Shown one piece after another: positions 37,607 through 48,507 of a DNA stretch of 64,000 bases. The stretch lies in the NCBI GenBank assembly GCA_029962745.1, contig CM057153.1, positions 9,616,962 through 9,680,961 on the forward strand, in the 5' to 3' direction. Both the position numbers and the translations under genes were made by a program. Under the pieces are notes generated by a model that was not told the origin of the DNA, made no database searches, and saw nothing but the letters and a program-made list of their open reading frames with translations. Positions within the stretch are counted from its first letter, which is position 1. Every line of letters starts with the position of its first letter. Origin of the DNA: Echinometra lucunter. Its lineage: Eukaryota; Echinodermata; Echinoidea; Camarodonta; Echinometridae.

Positions 37607-37745
37607 AGAATAGTAATAACAATAACAGCAACCACAATAATAATAACAACAACAATAATAATGAAATAGTAATGTCAATAATGATAATTATCATTTTTAT
37701 TATTGCATCATCGTCATCATCATCATCGCCACCACTACCAGCATT
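37563..37745. repeat. Trinucleotide-rich block (ACT/AAT/CAT)n
   Basis: CTA/ACT repeats, then AAC/AAT repeats, then ATC repeats over about 180 bp. The minus-strand Val/Leu/Asp-rich frame through it is an artefact. Confidence 0.93.
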
Positions 37746-39020
37746 ATTATCATTATTACCATGATTACTGATTACGATTGGAATACAAGGTTGATATGGT
37801 TCAAGAAGCAAGTAGAAAAGAATTATTAAATTAAGTTACCAAAAATGTTACCAAGTAACTATGTACACCATTGTCGATCAGTTTTAGGTATAGCCGTGAT
37901 GCCCAGCTGGGTGACGATTCAACCATAGCACTTGGAATACATCATAATTTTCCTTTCTGTAACTTTTTGCAGCTGAAGTGACATTATCATGGTTAAAAAG
38001 CTTGTCAGTTTGAACTACCAGACTGAAAAAACTTCGTCTTGCTTTGGGAAAACGTTGTCGAATTAATGTTTGGAGTTGTGCTTTTCTAAGGTTCTGCCTC
38101 TATAGGAATTTTGTTGGCAGAAGACGTTGGTAGTTTTAATGTTCTCTTTATGCTTTTCATTCACTATGTCGTGGAAGAACCCTTATTACGTTTAAATCGG
38201 TCATTTGACCGTGACGCATCTCGATCGTAAAACTTTTGTTATATTCTCTGAAACAATCTCGAAACCCAAACCGAAAGAATTTCAAGAAGGAAGAGAGAGA
38301 TCTGACCTTGAACAAAGAGGCCCTTCTGAATTATGACAGAGGCTCCCCTTCAAGAAATAACGCAATGGCGTCTCATAAAAAAACTAAATCTACATGTGTC
38401 ATAATTCTTGGCCGGGTAACATAAAACTTAGCAAGTGATCGTATTGTAGTTTTTTGCGATTGACTGCATCGATTACTGTGTGCAATTTAAAGCAAAACAT
38501 TTGCAGAAATCTATCCAGCGATCTATTTCAGAGTTTAGTATTACCGAGCCCAGATTGTGGCAAGGTATTCATGGTCTAAAGAATCCAAAAAGCACATGAT
38601 TTGTATTCTTTTCCATGTTGTTATCAACTTACATCCACGGCGCCAAGGAGAGAGAGAAAAAAATCCACTTGAATACTATGGTGATATCATTCTCATCCTC
38701 TTCTTTGTGATATTCAGAGAAATGACATCCTTGAAGTCTTGAACGTAAAAGTTTGTCTATGATTGGAAAAAAATTAAAATTTCATTCCTATCCAACATGT
38801 TTAATTCATTATAAATTTCAAGTATGGGTTAATAATTTTAGATTTGGAACATCTTACCTCTATCACCTGCAAAAACCTCGTCTTGTAGATGGGTTTAAAC
38901 ACAACGATCTACCAGATAACGCGTTCATGAACAACTCTTAAGAGTCTGACCATTCTATTTGTTCCTTACTGATTTCTCTACTTCAATCTGCGTAGAATAC
39001 TATACATTTAAATAAATATG

Positions 39021-39027
<7 letters not shown>

Positions 39028-39066
<39 letters not shown>
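39028..39066. repeat. (TA)n microsatellite
   Basis: About 19 TA units, with a second short TA stretch at 39104-39129. Confidence 0.97.
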
Positions 39067-39072
<6 letters not shown>

Positions 39073-39190
39073 AGATCAATTGAGAGAATAACAGCATAGC
39101 ATGAATATATATATAGATATATATATATTAAGAGTAAGTACACATGACTATCAGTAGTTCCTGTGTTTCGTTGAGACATTATCTTGAGGG

Positions 39191-39626
39191 CCGGTGTCAT
39201 AGACGATTTGTTCCGGGCAGGCGATTGGATCCTTTGGAACCAATTTTCACCCGCCGATTGGATCCGCCTCGGTCCAGTCGATGGGATAGTCATAGTCATT
39301 TCAACCTACTCAAAGTCTCTGCAAAGTACATGCTTACTTTGCATACCTAACAGTTAATTAACCCGTCTACGCGTCTTGTATGCCCCTACATTGAATTTGT
39401 AGCCAATCAAAATGAGTTTTCCTAAAGTTAAGGGGCCGTTAATCGTATGCATAGTGTATGTACTGTAGAGTCAGCTGTGTGTACGATAATTTTCTCCAAA
39501 ACACGATAATTTTGACTCTTTATAACGATAATACAGCATTTTGAACCTGGCAACGCTGTTCCTGGGAACGAATCGACTAGTCGTTTCGTTCCTCCAGAAC
39601 CCGGAACAAATCGTCTATGACACCAG
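39191..39626. mobile_element. MITE with GGTGTCATAGACGATTTG ends
   Basis: A 27-bp TIR with one mismatch: CCGGTGTCATAGACGATTTG... on the left pairs with its complement ending at 39626, both continuing TTCCGGG. The 436-bp interior encodes nothing recognisable. No clear target duplication was found at these boundaries, so the exact ends may be off by a few bases. Confidence 0.75.
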
Positions 39627-40522
39627 CATATGGTCTTCATATAACGAACCCTCAATCTGGCCTCGAAATAAAATCGAGGGATGTTTTCATCGGGTAGGAT
39701 CTACTCTCACCCCCGCTCAAAGAGGAGTTTGAAAGGGGAAAATACAATTCCCCAGTTCATCTATCACAAGCTTTTGCTTCATTCTCTAGTGTTTGAGCCA
39801 AAAACCACATTCAGCCAGAAAACAATAGGCATGGACAGTATCCAAGCGTCAAGAATATTGTTTCAGAGTTAGTTCCTTTAATGTTGAAAGAACTTGTACG
39901 TGAATGTGTTAACGTTCTTCTCACAGTTTCGTTTCATTGTATTCGTCTTTACATGTGAGGTATTAGAAAGTGCTAGCAGTAGCCTTTTGCCACAGTGTGA
40001 CGTGAGGCCAACTTTCCACGAAAGAAATATTTCCCTGATATTTTAATCTCGCTATGAACTGACCCATTTGGTCTGGCAGTTCTGGGTAGGAAATGAATCA
40101 TAACCTTTGGTTACGTTGTCAATACTGTGATTATAATCATGATTTAATTCATTTGACTACTCGAAACCCTTGTCCAACATAGTAAACAAATTAGTGATAA
40201 ATTATTACTATTTGATCGTGGATTTTATATCATATTCGTACACAAATCGATTTTAGGCTCACTATTTGTAATGCGTATGTAACCATCTTCATCAAGGTAC
40301 TTGTGTGAATCCTTTTAGGTCCATATATTTGGGTGTTGTGCTCTCCATTTCTACAGGGATTATTAGCGAGGTTATCATTTAGAATTGTTTTGCACAATTG
40401 GTTTACTGCATTAGGGAAAAGCATACTAGTAGTGATCGTTTTATAATGATCAAATATTCTTGACCTGAAAGAATGTTAGTGATCTATATATCTTGGATAT
40501 GAAAAACATTATTTCATGTACC
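39627..40522. other. Non-coding stretch
   Basis: Nothing recognised beyond short unsupported open frames. Confidence 0.5.
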
Positions 40523-40772
40523 CAGGGGCGGCGCAAAGTATTTTAATAAGGGGCAATATGACCCACAGGTGATTTTTATTTACGTTCTAAATGAATAAGG
40601 GATATTGCATAGTTGCATGACCCTACCCTCTCTTCCCCATAATCTTCTTTCTCTTGCTTATTCTTTTTTTCCTCTTTTTTCTTCTTTTTTCTTCTCTTTT
40701 AATCACTTGAAATATCATAGGGAAGGACGGCCACCACTGGACCCCCCCCCCCCCCCCGTAGCGCCTCCCCTG
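40523..40772. mobile_element. hAT-like MITE with CAGGGG...CCCCTG ends
   Basis: The left terminus CAGGGGCGGCGC and the inverse right terminus (CAGGGGAGGCGC read inward) match at 11 of 12 positions and have the CAGGG start common in hAT elements. The interior carries a C run (40742-40757). The expected 8-bp duplication is not evident (CATGTACC against TATACATT), so the copy is old or the class is wrong. Confidence 0.5.
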
Positions 40773-42272
40773 TATACATTTATCAAAGGGTAAAGACCCA
40801 TTTCGTATTTATATGGGTAACAACAGAAGGTGGAATCCTGTAGTTGATTACTTATTAATAATGATAACTTCCGAAAGGCTTATTTTCCCTTAGGTCCAAC
40901 GTTTCTTGGTATATGATATCATTTTAGATTAATTGCACAGGTTGTGAGGGATCAAACCTTCCTATGTGTCGTAAGACCCCTCGGCATGACCTAGGTACCT
41001 ATCTTATGATTCACAGATATTGAATAGTCATTGTTTGAGAAAAGACAGTGTTTCAGAGGGAATTGGCAAAGAGCATTATCTGCCATTCCTTCGTCAAGTC
41101 ATGCAGATAACCTTTAAGAGGCCATGGTTTAGGTCTGAATTATATTGTTAGTATATGATTATTTGCTCCTCTGTGTAATGCTACATACAACTTGCAGTAA
41201 TTGTATGTAAAATCACTGTCCTTGCACTGTGAACTGCGTGTGTTGGAACACACTAATCCATGAAACTGGCTTGAAATAGGGACTTGTGTGGGCTTAAAAG
41301 ATTACACGAGTTGGCAAAACTTGCGCTATTCCTTCACTCGTCTCTGTAGCTCTTCATCTATGTGTTGCTATGCAAGCTTTAAGGTCAGTGGATATCGAGG
41401 ACTATCATCAATTATACATACTGTATGCCTTTGCTTGAAGGAATATACAGTTCTGATTGCTGGTGAGAATGAAAGTTGGATAATATACCCGTGCGATGAA
41501 ACTGGGTCAAACTGAAATTAGTAACCGGAAATAATTGAGCATGAGATGATGCTTTGATTTCGTTTTGTTGCTACAATAAAACTGATGCTGGCGGACTTCA
41601 CATGCTCACTGGTCACTTATAATGTATTCAAACATTAGAATGTGATTCCAGCTATTCAACCACGCGTTTTCCTTGTGTAGCACCAAACAGGGTACCTTAA
41701 GGCTATTTGAAGGATCCTCGAAATATGGTGTTGTTTTGATCGGGTTTATTGGTAGATATTCTATGTTCTTGCTTCAATTATTTTAAGTTTTCATTGGCAG
41801 TGAGAACAGATCCAAGGTGCAGGCAGGGATCACTTTAAGGGATTACATTGACAGTCATCATCTGTGGTTCTATTACCTAGGGAATACTTTCTTGCGTATC
41901 AGCATCCTTTCAAACATTGATTGATCCGTCTATTTTGCGAATTTGCGGGTCTGCTCATTTTCCCCACATTTGATCTGCCTTTCTTCTATGTATAGACTGG
42001 ACCCGATAAAATATTGCAGACATTCACCGGAAGCGGGGTTTCTGTATTCAAGTTACAGATAGGTTTTAATAGCTACCTCACTAGCTATAGAAGCAAGAGG
42101 CTACCCAGTAATATTTCTCCATTATTAACCCTCCATTACTACAGGAGTAAGGTGTTTGCAGAAGAAAACTTTCATTTGTCATATCACTGTGCCTCTTCTC
42201 TCCGGTTTCCGACACTGAGACCTGGATGTGCATGCCGGCGGATTGTTTTTGTATGAAGTCTCATAGCGTATC
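40773..42272. other. Non-coding stretch upstream of a candidate gene start
   Basis: No exon recognised. Open frames 41288-41515 and 42014-42256 (+) are not convincing; the latter lies directly before the start at 42273 and could be 5' untranslated sequence. Confidence 0.4.
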
Positions 42273-42398
42273 ATGGCCGAACGGTATGTCTACAATAAGA
42301 AAGCAAGAGAAGATTTAAGAGCAGCTAAAGACATTGCGGATCGCCTTGCCTCTAGAGGATGGTGTAATAGCATATGCCAAGGAAGAGAATGCAGTGCG
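42273..42398 (+). CDS. Probable first coding exon of an unrecognised gene
   Basis: ATG in a good context (TATCATGG) opens a frame with an upstream in-frame TAG, so the start is well defined. It reads 42 codons of highly charged, helix-prone sequence (many Lys, Arg, Glu, Asp, Ala) ending in a cysteine-containing stretch (WCNSICQGRECSA, residues 30-42). The frame then meets a canonical donor: GT at 42400 (GTGAGT), or an overlapping GC|GTGTGA giving exon end 42397. Unspliced, it would stop two codons later. Composition and the donor make this the best host exon candidate in the window. I do not recognise the family. Confidence 0.5.
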
Positions 42399-42405
42399 TG
42401 TGAGT

Positions 42406-42974
42406 AAAACATCTTGGTTTGTTCAATTCTTCAACACTCTAAAATGTGGTGTTTTGCTTTCTTTAATCAATTTCTGTAATTCATCATTCATAATCACGTG
42501 GATTCCACCAGCAATTCCACATTGTTATGTATTTCTTATTCCCGGTTAACCACTGTTGTTACCTTTGCGTTTTGGCGTCACACTCGCTTGACCTTCGCGT
42601 GTGTGGCCGAAGGAATATAGTTTACTTCCGGTTAATACGCATTACGTCATCCGTTGTTTTATATAAGATACAAAGTATGTTCACCATGGGCATTGTTGAA
42701 TAGAAAGCCCGGATGATCTTTTAATCGTAATTTTCACAAGCAGCTCATTCTGTAGGGGTTTTTTTTTTTAATGAAAAGACCTTTTTTGTAGCTGTTTTGT
42801 CATATCTCTTCCATTACTTTTTACTATTCAATTCAAGTGTCTAAATGACGCCTTTGGTGGAAATATCATTAACAGATACTAGAATCCAACATTCCTTGAA
42901 TGAATGGTGCTTTCATATTGAAGAGTAAATGAAACAGTCTGAACTAGTTAGAATTAGTGATGTATCATCTCTTA
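42406..42974. other. Non-coding, probably intronic
   Basis: Follows the donor at 42400 and holds no second exon that I can recognise. Confidence 0.4.
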
Positions 42975-43365
42975 GACCCCTTTTACACCAAGCGGTCGCG
43001 GCCTGGCCCGCCCCGGCCCCGCAATTTTGTGCGTTTACATCGGGACCGCGGCCGCGGCCTGTATCTAGATCTTTCAAAGTTTCGTCGTAGGAGCGCTCTA
43101 CAATTTGACAAAGCCTTTTTTTATCCCCGCGCGCCCGGTTTGTAATTCTGCAATATTGGCTTTATGACGTCATTGAAAACGGAAGATGGCCCAGCATTTG
43201 GCCCCACTGGCCGCTGCCCGGCTGCGGCCGGGCTGCGGCCGAGACTACCTCCAGAACTGGTCCGAAATTGGCCCCGCATTTGGCCCCGCATTTGGCCCCG
43301 CATTTGATTTTTGAGCTTTTACACCAAGCGCGGGCCGCGGCCCAAGGCTTGGTGTAAAAGGGGTC
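42975..43365. mobile_element. GC-rich MITE, TA-flanked, with nested terminal repeat
   Basis: Perfect 19-bp TIRs GACCCCTTTTACACCAAGC end at TA on both sides (42973-42974 and 43366-43367). A further copy of TTTTACACCAAGCG lies at 43317-43330 in the same orientation as the left end, only about 16 bp before the inverted right end, so the right side forms its own hairpin. Three tandem TGGCCCCGCATT units lie at 43269-43305. The ends resemble those of the Harbinger element at 45741 (CCCCTTT[C/T]ACA). A TA duplication fits the ISL2EU/PHIS relatives of Harbinger; this is inference. Confidence 0.8.
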
Positions 43366-45737
43366 TAAGTATGCCTGACCACCAAGTTCTTTTGTGTTAC
43401 CATTCCAAAATGGTAAAGACATAACAGGTTGAAAGAAGTACATTAATATGAGGGTTTATCCATAGGGGTTTAACACAACGCCTGAAGCATTTAAAAAAAA
43501 TTATTTATGTAGTATTGACAAATGTTTTATTTAAATTCCTGACAGATATTTGGCCAAGCATTGTTATAACCAATTCTCTCGGCTATAATATGAAATTAAT
43601 GTCAAAGATTTCATTGCTTCTAAAAAAATCATTTTATACATCTCATCTCAAGTGTTGAAATATATCACAAATTAAGTGGACCCCCCCCCCCCAGGGTGTA
43701 TTTGATTTTTAAAAAACCACATAATTTAGTATGGGTTATCTTATAACTTCAGTAGCAAATTGAATGAGTTCGTTTCAGCCCTAGCTGTCTAGAGAAAGAA
43801 AAAAATGACAAACACTTTAATGGAATTTGGCCAAGCATTGTGCAACATCTTTAAGTGTTTCTGATACCATGATTTTTGGTCTTTGCAGTCATGAATTTGT
43901 GTGGTTTATGGATAGCTCACTTTGTCAGCTGTTTCGGTAAAACGACTACACAGCTGGCTTTGAAGTTATCATTATTTTCCATGACCTTTCATTAAAAAAA
44001 ATCAAGCGCTTCTTCTTCCCCATGCATTTGTTGTCAGAGCACAGTGAGTAATCACATTTTCTCGATTGCTGTAATCGATGTTCGATCTTCCGACTTGGTA
44101 TCGCATTACTTACTGCCGTTACCATGGTTTCTTATCTAGATAATTCTGATGAAATTAGGAAATTTGAGGAGACGTTTCCGTTCCAATGCCATATTCATTA
44201 CATATTCTTCTCCGAGGATTTAACACGCACATTTTCTTTCAATTTTTTGTTGCTCATTTGTACATGCAGATGTATGATATCAGTGATATCAGTCTACATT
44301 CATTTCTACTATCACCTAATGATGAGAGCCTATACCTTATAAGGACTACTTTTCCTTTAGTGGTCAGCAAGCATTCGTAACACATGCACATGGCTTTCTT
44401 GTATTCTTTGTTATTGTGCATGTTTTCATATTATGACTTAAAAATACGTAAAATTAAAGTTATCTTCATTTCGTCAGAATTCATTATGCCACCCAACATA
44501 ACGTGGATCTGATCAAAATCATATTTTAAATCCCCGGGGAACTTCAGTGACCTGTTTATTTCACATTGTGGTATCGGATTTATATTCAGAATGCACTTAT
44601 TTCGTGTTCAGCTGACATCCATGATGATTAAAGTAGAATTTGATGTCTCCATCTTGCCTTAAATAGTACGAAATAAGATAACCCCTAATTTCGGGACGTT
44701 TAATTTCATTAAGGGTATCATATTATGTTTGCAATTAATATAGCACGACGCGATCGGGAATTCAGTGCATATAATAACTAATTTAACAGTGTGAATATGA
44801 CACAAAACGAAGGAGAGGAAATATAACGTGGGAGTGTTGTCAGAATTCGAGGTTTATGTGTTTCAGCTAGGATGGAGTAATTTAGCGAAACTCTATTCAA
44901 GAATTCCTACTTCTAGGAAACCATGTGAGACATTCATTAATTTCCAGGCAACCTTTGAATGTGAACAGAGATGGATTGTATTAAAACGATTTGCACTTCC
45001 AGTATAATAGCAAGGATGATAGAAATCAGAATGGTAACAGATTTTCTGTGACTGCTTGCCGATTTTCTTGCAGTCACCGGTGTTATGAAGATCTAGAATC
45101 TAGCCTGAATATAAATGAAAATTCATAGAATGTATAACAAAAATGAATCTGTTTTCATGTTTATAGATGTGGCATTATGATTATATAATTTCGCATTATT
45201 TGATTTATCTTTACTACATGCGTGATTTGAAATGGTCTACTTTTTATGTTGTATTTTTTTATTTAGGCTGAAATAGTTATTTACCTTTTTGGAAGATGAA
45301 ATTAGTAGGAGTTCTGCTTTAATACCGAAATAAATGATAATAATAGTGATGTGCTAAACCCTAATGCCGTTAATACATATTATTTTTCTTGTCATTTTCA
45401 TTGATGTTTTTAAATTGTGAAAAACCTAATCTAACACAAAGTGCCTAATAATCCATATCTCTTTTGACAAGAAATCGATAAAGCCACAAATTGGGCAAAT
45501 TTCTGAATATTTGTCACTTTCTCGATATCTATGTGGTGAGTGACGTAGTCACTGTGGTTACCCTCGACTAGATAGCCATGCGAACAAGAACAGTGTAAAA
45601 AAAGAATAACAGGACATTCAAATGTACATGCACAAGCATGCCATCGATTGCAAGTACACTATCTTATTCATTTTCTATCGCACTGAATAGTATGCTGAAT
45701 AGCAAGGGAGTTGTACTGCAATGATTTAATACATTGT
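43366..45737. other. Non-coding stretch
   Basis: No gene recognised; a C run lies at 43680-43692. Possibly intronic if the exons at 42273 and 51282 belong together. Confidence 0.4.
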
Positions 45738-45740
45738 TAA
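45738..45740. repeat. Target-site duplication, left (TAA)
   Basis: TAA immediately before the left TIR, identical to TAA after the right TIR at 50299-50301. Three-base TWA duplication is diagnostic of PIF/Harbinger insertion. Confidence 0.9.
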
Positions 45741-45757
45741 AGCCCCTTTCACAATTG
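45741..45757 (+). repeat. Harbinger left TIR
   Basis: AGCCCCTTTCACAATTG, a perfect inverted match to 50282-50298. Similarity continues weakly for a few bases (TTGCC against GCGCC). Confidence 0.95.
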
Positions 45758-45775
45758 TTGCCAAACAGACTACAA

Positions 45776-46106
45776 CGGCTTGCGACTCGAAATTTTTCCC
45801 GTTGTACGACTCGTTGTAGCCGTTGTACCACTTATTGTACGATCCAGATGCGACAAAATGGTCGCATCTCGGTCGGGAAAAAAACCCGTGCTGCTCCGAT
45901 ATTTTGAGCGACTGACGCGATGAAAAATAATTGCACGACAGGCAGTACGAGTGTTGTGCGACTTTGCACGCACTCGTAAGACCCCGAACGAGTGTTGCAC
46001 GAGTATTTTCATGTCGTACGATGATGCATCCTGTCGTACGAGTCCGTTGTACCACCCTAAGACTATTGGAAGACCTGTCTTGCCCCCTTTGCAACGTTGT
46101 ACGATT
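45776..46106. promoter_or_regulatory. Left subterminal motif array (TTGTACGA)
   Basis: Repeated TTGTACGA and close variants (GTCGTACGA, GTTGTACCAC), interspersed with GTGCGACT/GCACGA motifs, occupy the space between the left TIR and the transposase start. The same motifs recur on the right side at 49875-50280. Subterminal repeats of this kind are commonly binding sites for the transposase or its Myb-like partner; that role is inferred here. Confidence 0.6.
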
Positions 46107-46121
46107 TTTTTTCACCCCCAA

Positions 46122-46127
46122 TATAAG
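46122..46127 (+). promoter_or_regulatory. Possible TATA box of the transposase gene
   Basis: TATAAG about 55 bp upstream of the transposase ATG (46182). A weak match; function inferred from position. Confidence 0.3.
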
Positions 46128-46181
46128 CTCGAGAACTCCTGAGCTTTCATCCCAAATGTCTGGACCATCCATACTGTAAAC

Positions 46182-47483
46182 ATGGCTGCTGCTCGACCAA
46201 TAGCTCCTGGGAGGCTCTTGCATTTGCTAAGTCTGAGAAGGCAAATCCAAAACGTTCAAGACAGACATGTCATATTGATGGCCTTACTCATCCGTAAACG
46301 TCAAAGACATGCAAGGCAAAGAAGAAGGTGGTGGGTCAAACCCTGGATTGAAAGACGTGTGCTGTTTGGACAGTATGATAATCTGATGACGGAGTTGCAG
46401 AGAGAATGTCAGGGTGACTTCCTGAACTACATGAGGATGCCACCAGAAACGTTCCTTGAACTGTTGCAGCGCATCACTCCGAGGATAGAGAAGTCCTATC
46501 GCTACCGGCAGCCACTGGATCCTGGGCTCAAACTGGCCATCACCTTGAGATATCTTGCGACCGGTAACAGCTACAAAACCCTGCAGTATGCCTTCCGTGT
46601 TGCCCATAATACCATCTCTCTGTTTATACCAGAGGTGTGCCAGGCCATCATCAGTGAATACCAAGATGAAGTATTTTCCTGTCCAACTACCCCAGATGAA
46701 TGGAGAGAAGTGGCCCGGACTTACGCTGACAGATGGAACTTTCATCATGTCTGCGGAGCCTTGGACGGAAAACACGTGGCCATCAGAAATCCACCAGGCT
46801 CTGGTACGATCTACTACAACTACAAGGGTTTCTACAGCCTCATCCTCTTGGCCCTAGTTGATGGCAATTACAAGTTCCTCTGGGCTGACGTTGGTAATCC
46901 CGGTTCATCATCGGATGCCCAGGTCTTCAACCACAGCCCGCTGAGACGTGGACTGGAGAATGGTACTCTTGGCCTGCCAGATCCAGAGCCCCTGCCAGAT
47001 GATGACCGAGACACCCCTTACTTCTTAATTGGGGACGACGCCTTCCCTCTCAGGACATGGATGCAGAAGCCGTACTCCAACCGTGAGCAGACCGACGAGG
47101 AGAGAATCTTCAACTACCGTCTCTCGAGTGCTCGCCGTGTGGTGGAGAACAGCTTTGGCATCCTTGCCCATCGCTGGAGATGCTTGTTGAGTACCCTACA
47201 GCTTGATCCAGAAAAAGCCAGGACAGTCATTATGGCCTGCATGTGCCTCCACAACCTAATGAGAGACCGTTTTCCTGGGCTTCAGAACATTGACGTTGAC
47301 GTTGAAGATGAGTTGGGCAACCACATCCCTGGGGCATGGAGAAACGCAGCAGTTCTGCAGGATGTTGAACGAGTTGGCGGAGGCTACCAGGCAAACAAAG
47401 AGGGCAAGAAGCTGAGAACTTACCTGAAGCACTACTACAACAGTCCAGTTGGAAGCCTGCCCTGGCAACAACACATGATATAG
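46182..47483 (+). CDS. HARBI1-like: HARBI1-like DDE transposase of Harbinger element
   Basis: This intact, intronless frame of 433 codons starts in a good context (AACATGG). It is the catalytic transposase that would cut the element at its TIRs and insert it at TWA sites in the nucleus. Residues about 1-60 are arginine-rich. Residues about 75-150 contain a helix-turn-helix-like region typical of the family (LRYLATGNSYKTLQYAFRVA). The DDE_Tnp_4 catalytic core follows: first Asp at residue 195 in LDGKHVAI, second Asp at 245 in PGSSSDAQVF, and Glu at 322 in VVENSFGILAHRWR, with normal family spacing. Length is slightly above the roughly 350-residue domesticated HARBI1, as expected for a transposon copy. 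Whether this is a cellular HARBI1 gene is answered by the TIRs and duplication: it is mobile. Poly(A) signals (AATAAA) lie near 47690 and 47868. Confidence 0.95.
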   Translation: MAAARPIAPGRLLHLLSLRRQIQNVQDRHVILMALLIRKRQRHARQRRRWWVKPWIERRVLFGQYDNLMTELQRECQGDFLNYMRMPPETFLELLQRITPRIEKSYRYRQPLDPGLKLAITLRYLATGNSYKTLQYAFRVAHNTISLFIPEVCQAIISEYQDEVFSCPTTPDEWREVARTYADRWNFHHVCGALDGKHVAIRNPPGSGTIYYNYKGFYSLILLALVDGNYKFLWADVGNPGSSSDAQVFNHSPLRRGLENGTLGLPDPEPLPDDDRDTPYFLIGDDAFPLRTWMQKPYSNREQTDEERIFNYRLSSARRVVENSFGILAHRWRCLLSTLQLDPEKARTVIMACMCLHNLMRDRFPGLQNIDVDVEDELGNHIPGAWRNAAVLQDVERVGGGYQANKEGKKLRTYLKHYYNSPVGSLPWQQHMI

Positions 47484-47561
47484 ACTGCCACTTGGCGCAC
47501 TACTTGGGATACAGCACAGACTCTGCCATAAAAATGGCATGTAAACTTCGATCATGATTTT

Positions 47562-48507
47562 GTGGAATGAATCATTTCAAAGTAGAAATGAATGACCATG
47601 TCAACAGTTATTTTAAACATACATTACTTTTACATCGAAAGGTAGTTTGAAATTTAAAAAGTTAACTCTCCTTAATAACATGTGTTTGAAATAAAATAAT
47701 GAAGGAGAACATGTTTGAAAAAATGTGATTTATGATAATAAAAAAGATGTACAGATATAACATATTTTCTTTTGTCATTAATCATGTTGTTTTAAACATG
47801 ATATATATTTTTCAAAGACATTTTATTAACGATAATTGATTTTATTGACCATGTTAATGTTTAAAATAAAGTTTGAAATAAATGTTCCAAAATGGGTCAG
47901 TTGTAAATTAAATTGAGAGAGTTCATCAAGTAACAAAAACAATACAAACAAAAGTTCACTGTTCATTTTCTTTATTTGACAAGTCTGACAAGTTCAAATG
48001 GATGATGATTGATGTGACGGCGCTGTTGCTGCCCCCTTGATTTAGTGGAATGAATCATTTCAAAGAAGAAATGAATGATCATGTCAACATTTATTTTAAA
48101 CAAAAATTTCTTTGACAATGAAATGTTTGAAATAATAAAAGTTGATTCTCCTTTAATAGCATGTATTTAAAATTATAAAAAAAGAACATTTTTGAAAAAA
48201 CGTGATTTATGAGAATAAAAAAGATGTACAGATATAACAAATTTTATATTGTCATTAATCATGTTGTTTTAAAAATTATATATTTTTTCCAAGACATTTT
48301 GTTAACGAAAATGAATTCTATTCACCGAGTAAATGTTTAAAAAAGTTTGAAATAAATGTTCCAAAATAGTCAAATCATAATTTGAGTTGAGAGAGTTCGT
48401 CAAGTAACAATAAAAACAATCCTAACAAAAGTTCACTGTTCATCTTCTTCATCTGACAAGTTCAACTGGGTGATGAATGATGTGTTGGCGCTGTTGCTGC
48501 CTCCTTG
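47562..48507. repeat. Diverged 483-bp tandem duplication inside the Harbinger element
   Basis: Copy 1 runs from 47562 to about 48039 and copy 2 from 48045 to about 48507. Each begins GTGGAATGAATCATTTCAAA and ends in GCTGTTGCTGCC(C/T)CCTTG, offset by 483 bp. They differ by scattered substitutions and small indels. Copy 2 includes the last about 25 codons and stop of the Myb-like gene. Copy 1 holds a decayed version of the same codons (47960-48039) that is no longer joined to the gene. The rest is the shared 3' untranslated region of both convergent genes. Confidence 0.9.

Larger units (their letters stand above)
35514..39190. other. Non-coding stretch
   Basis: No gene recognised. Includes a TA/T tract (36124-36148), a T run (37166-37182), TA arrays near 39028-39128 and the trinucleotide block listed separately. 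Confidence 0.45.

Noticed and set aside
45726..46223. 165-codon minus-strand ORF at the left Harbinger end
   Set aside because: It covers the TIR and subterminal motif array and overlaps the transposase start; its composition follows the repeated motifs.
46284..46775. 163-codon ORF antisense to the transposase
   Set aside because: A shadow frame of the strongly biased HARBI1-like coding sequence.
46182..47483. Domesticated host HARBI1 gene
   Set aside because: The frame sits inside perfect TIRs with a TAA duplication and next to its Myb-like partner, so it is a transposon copy.
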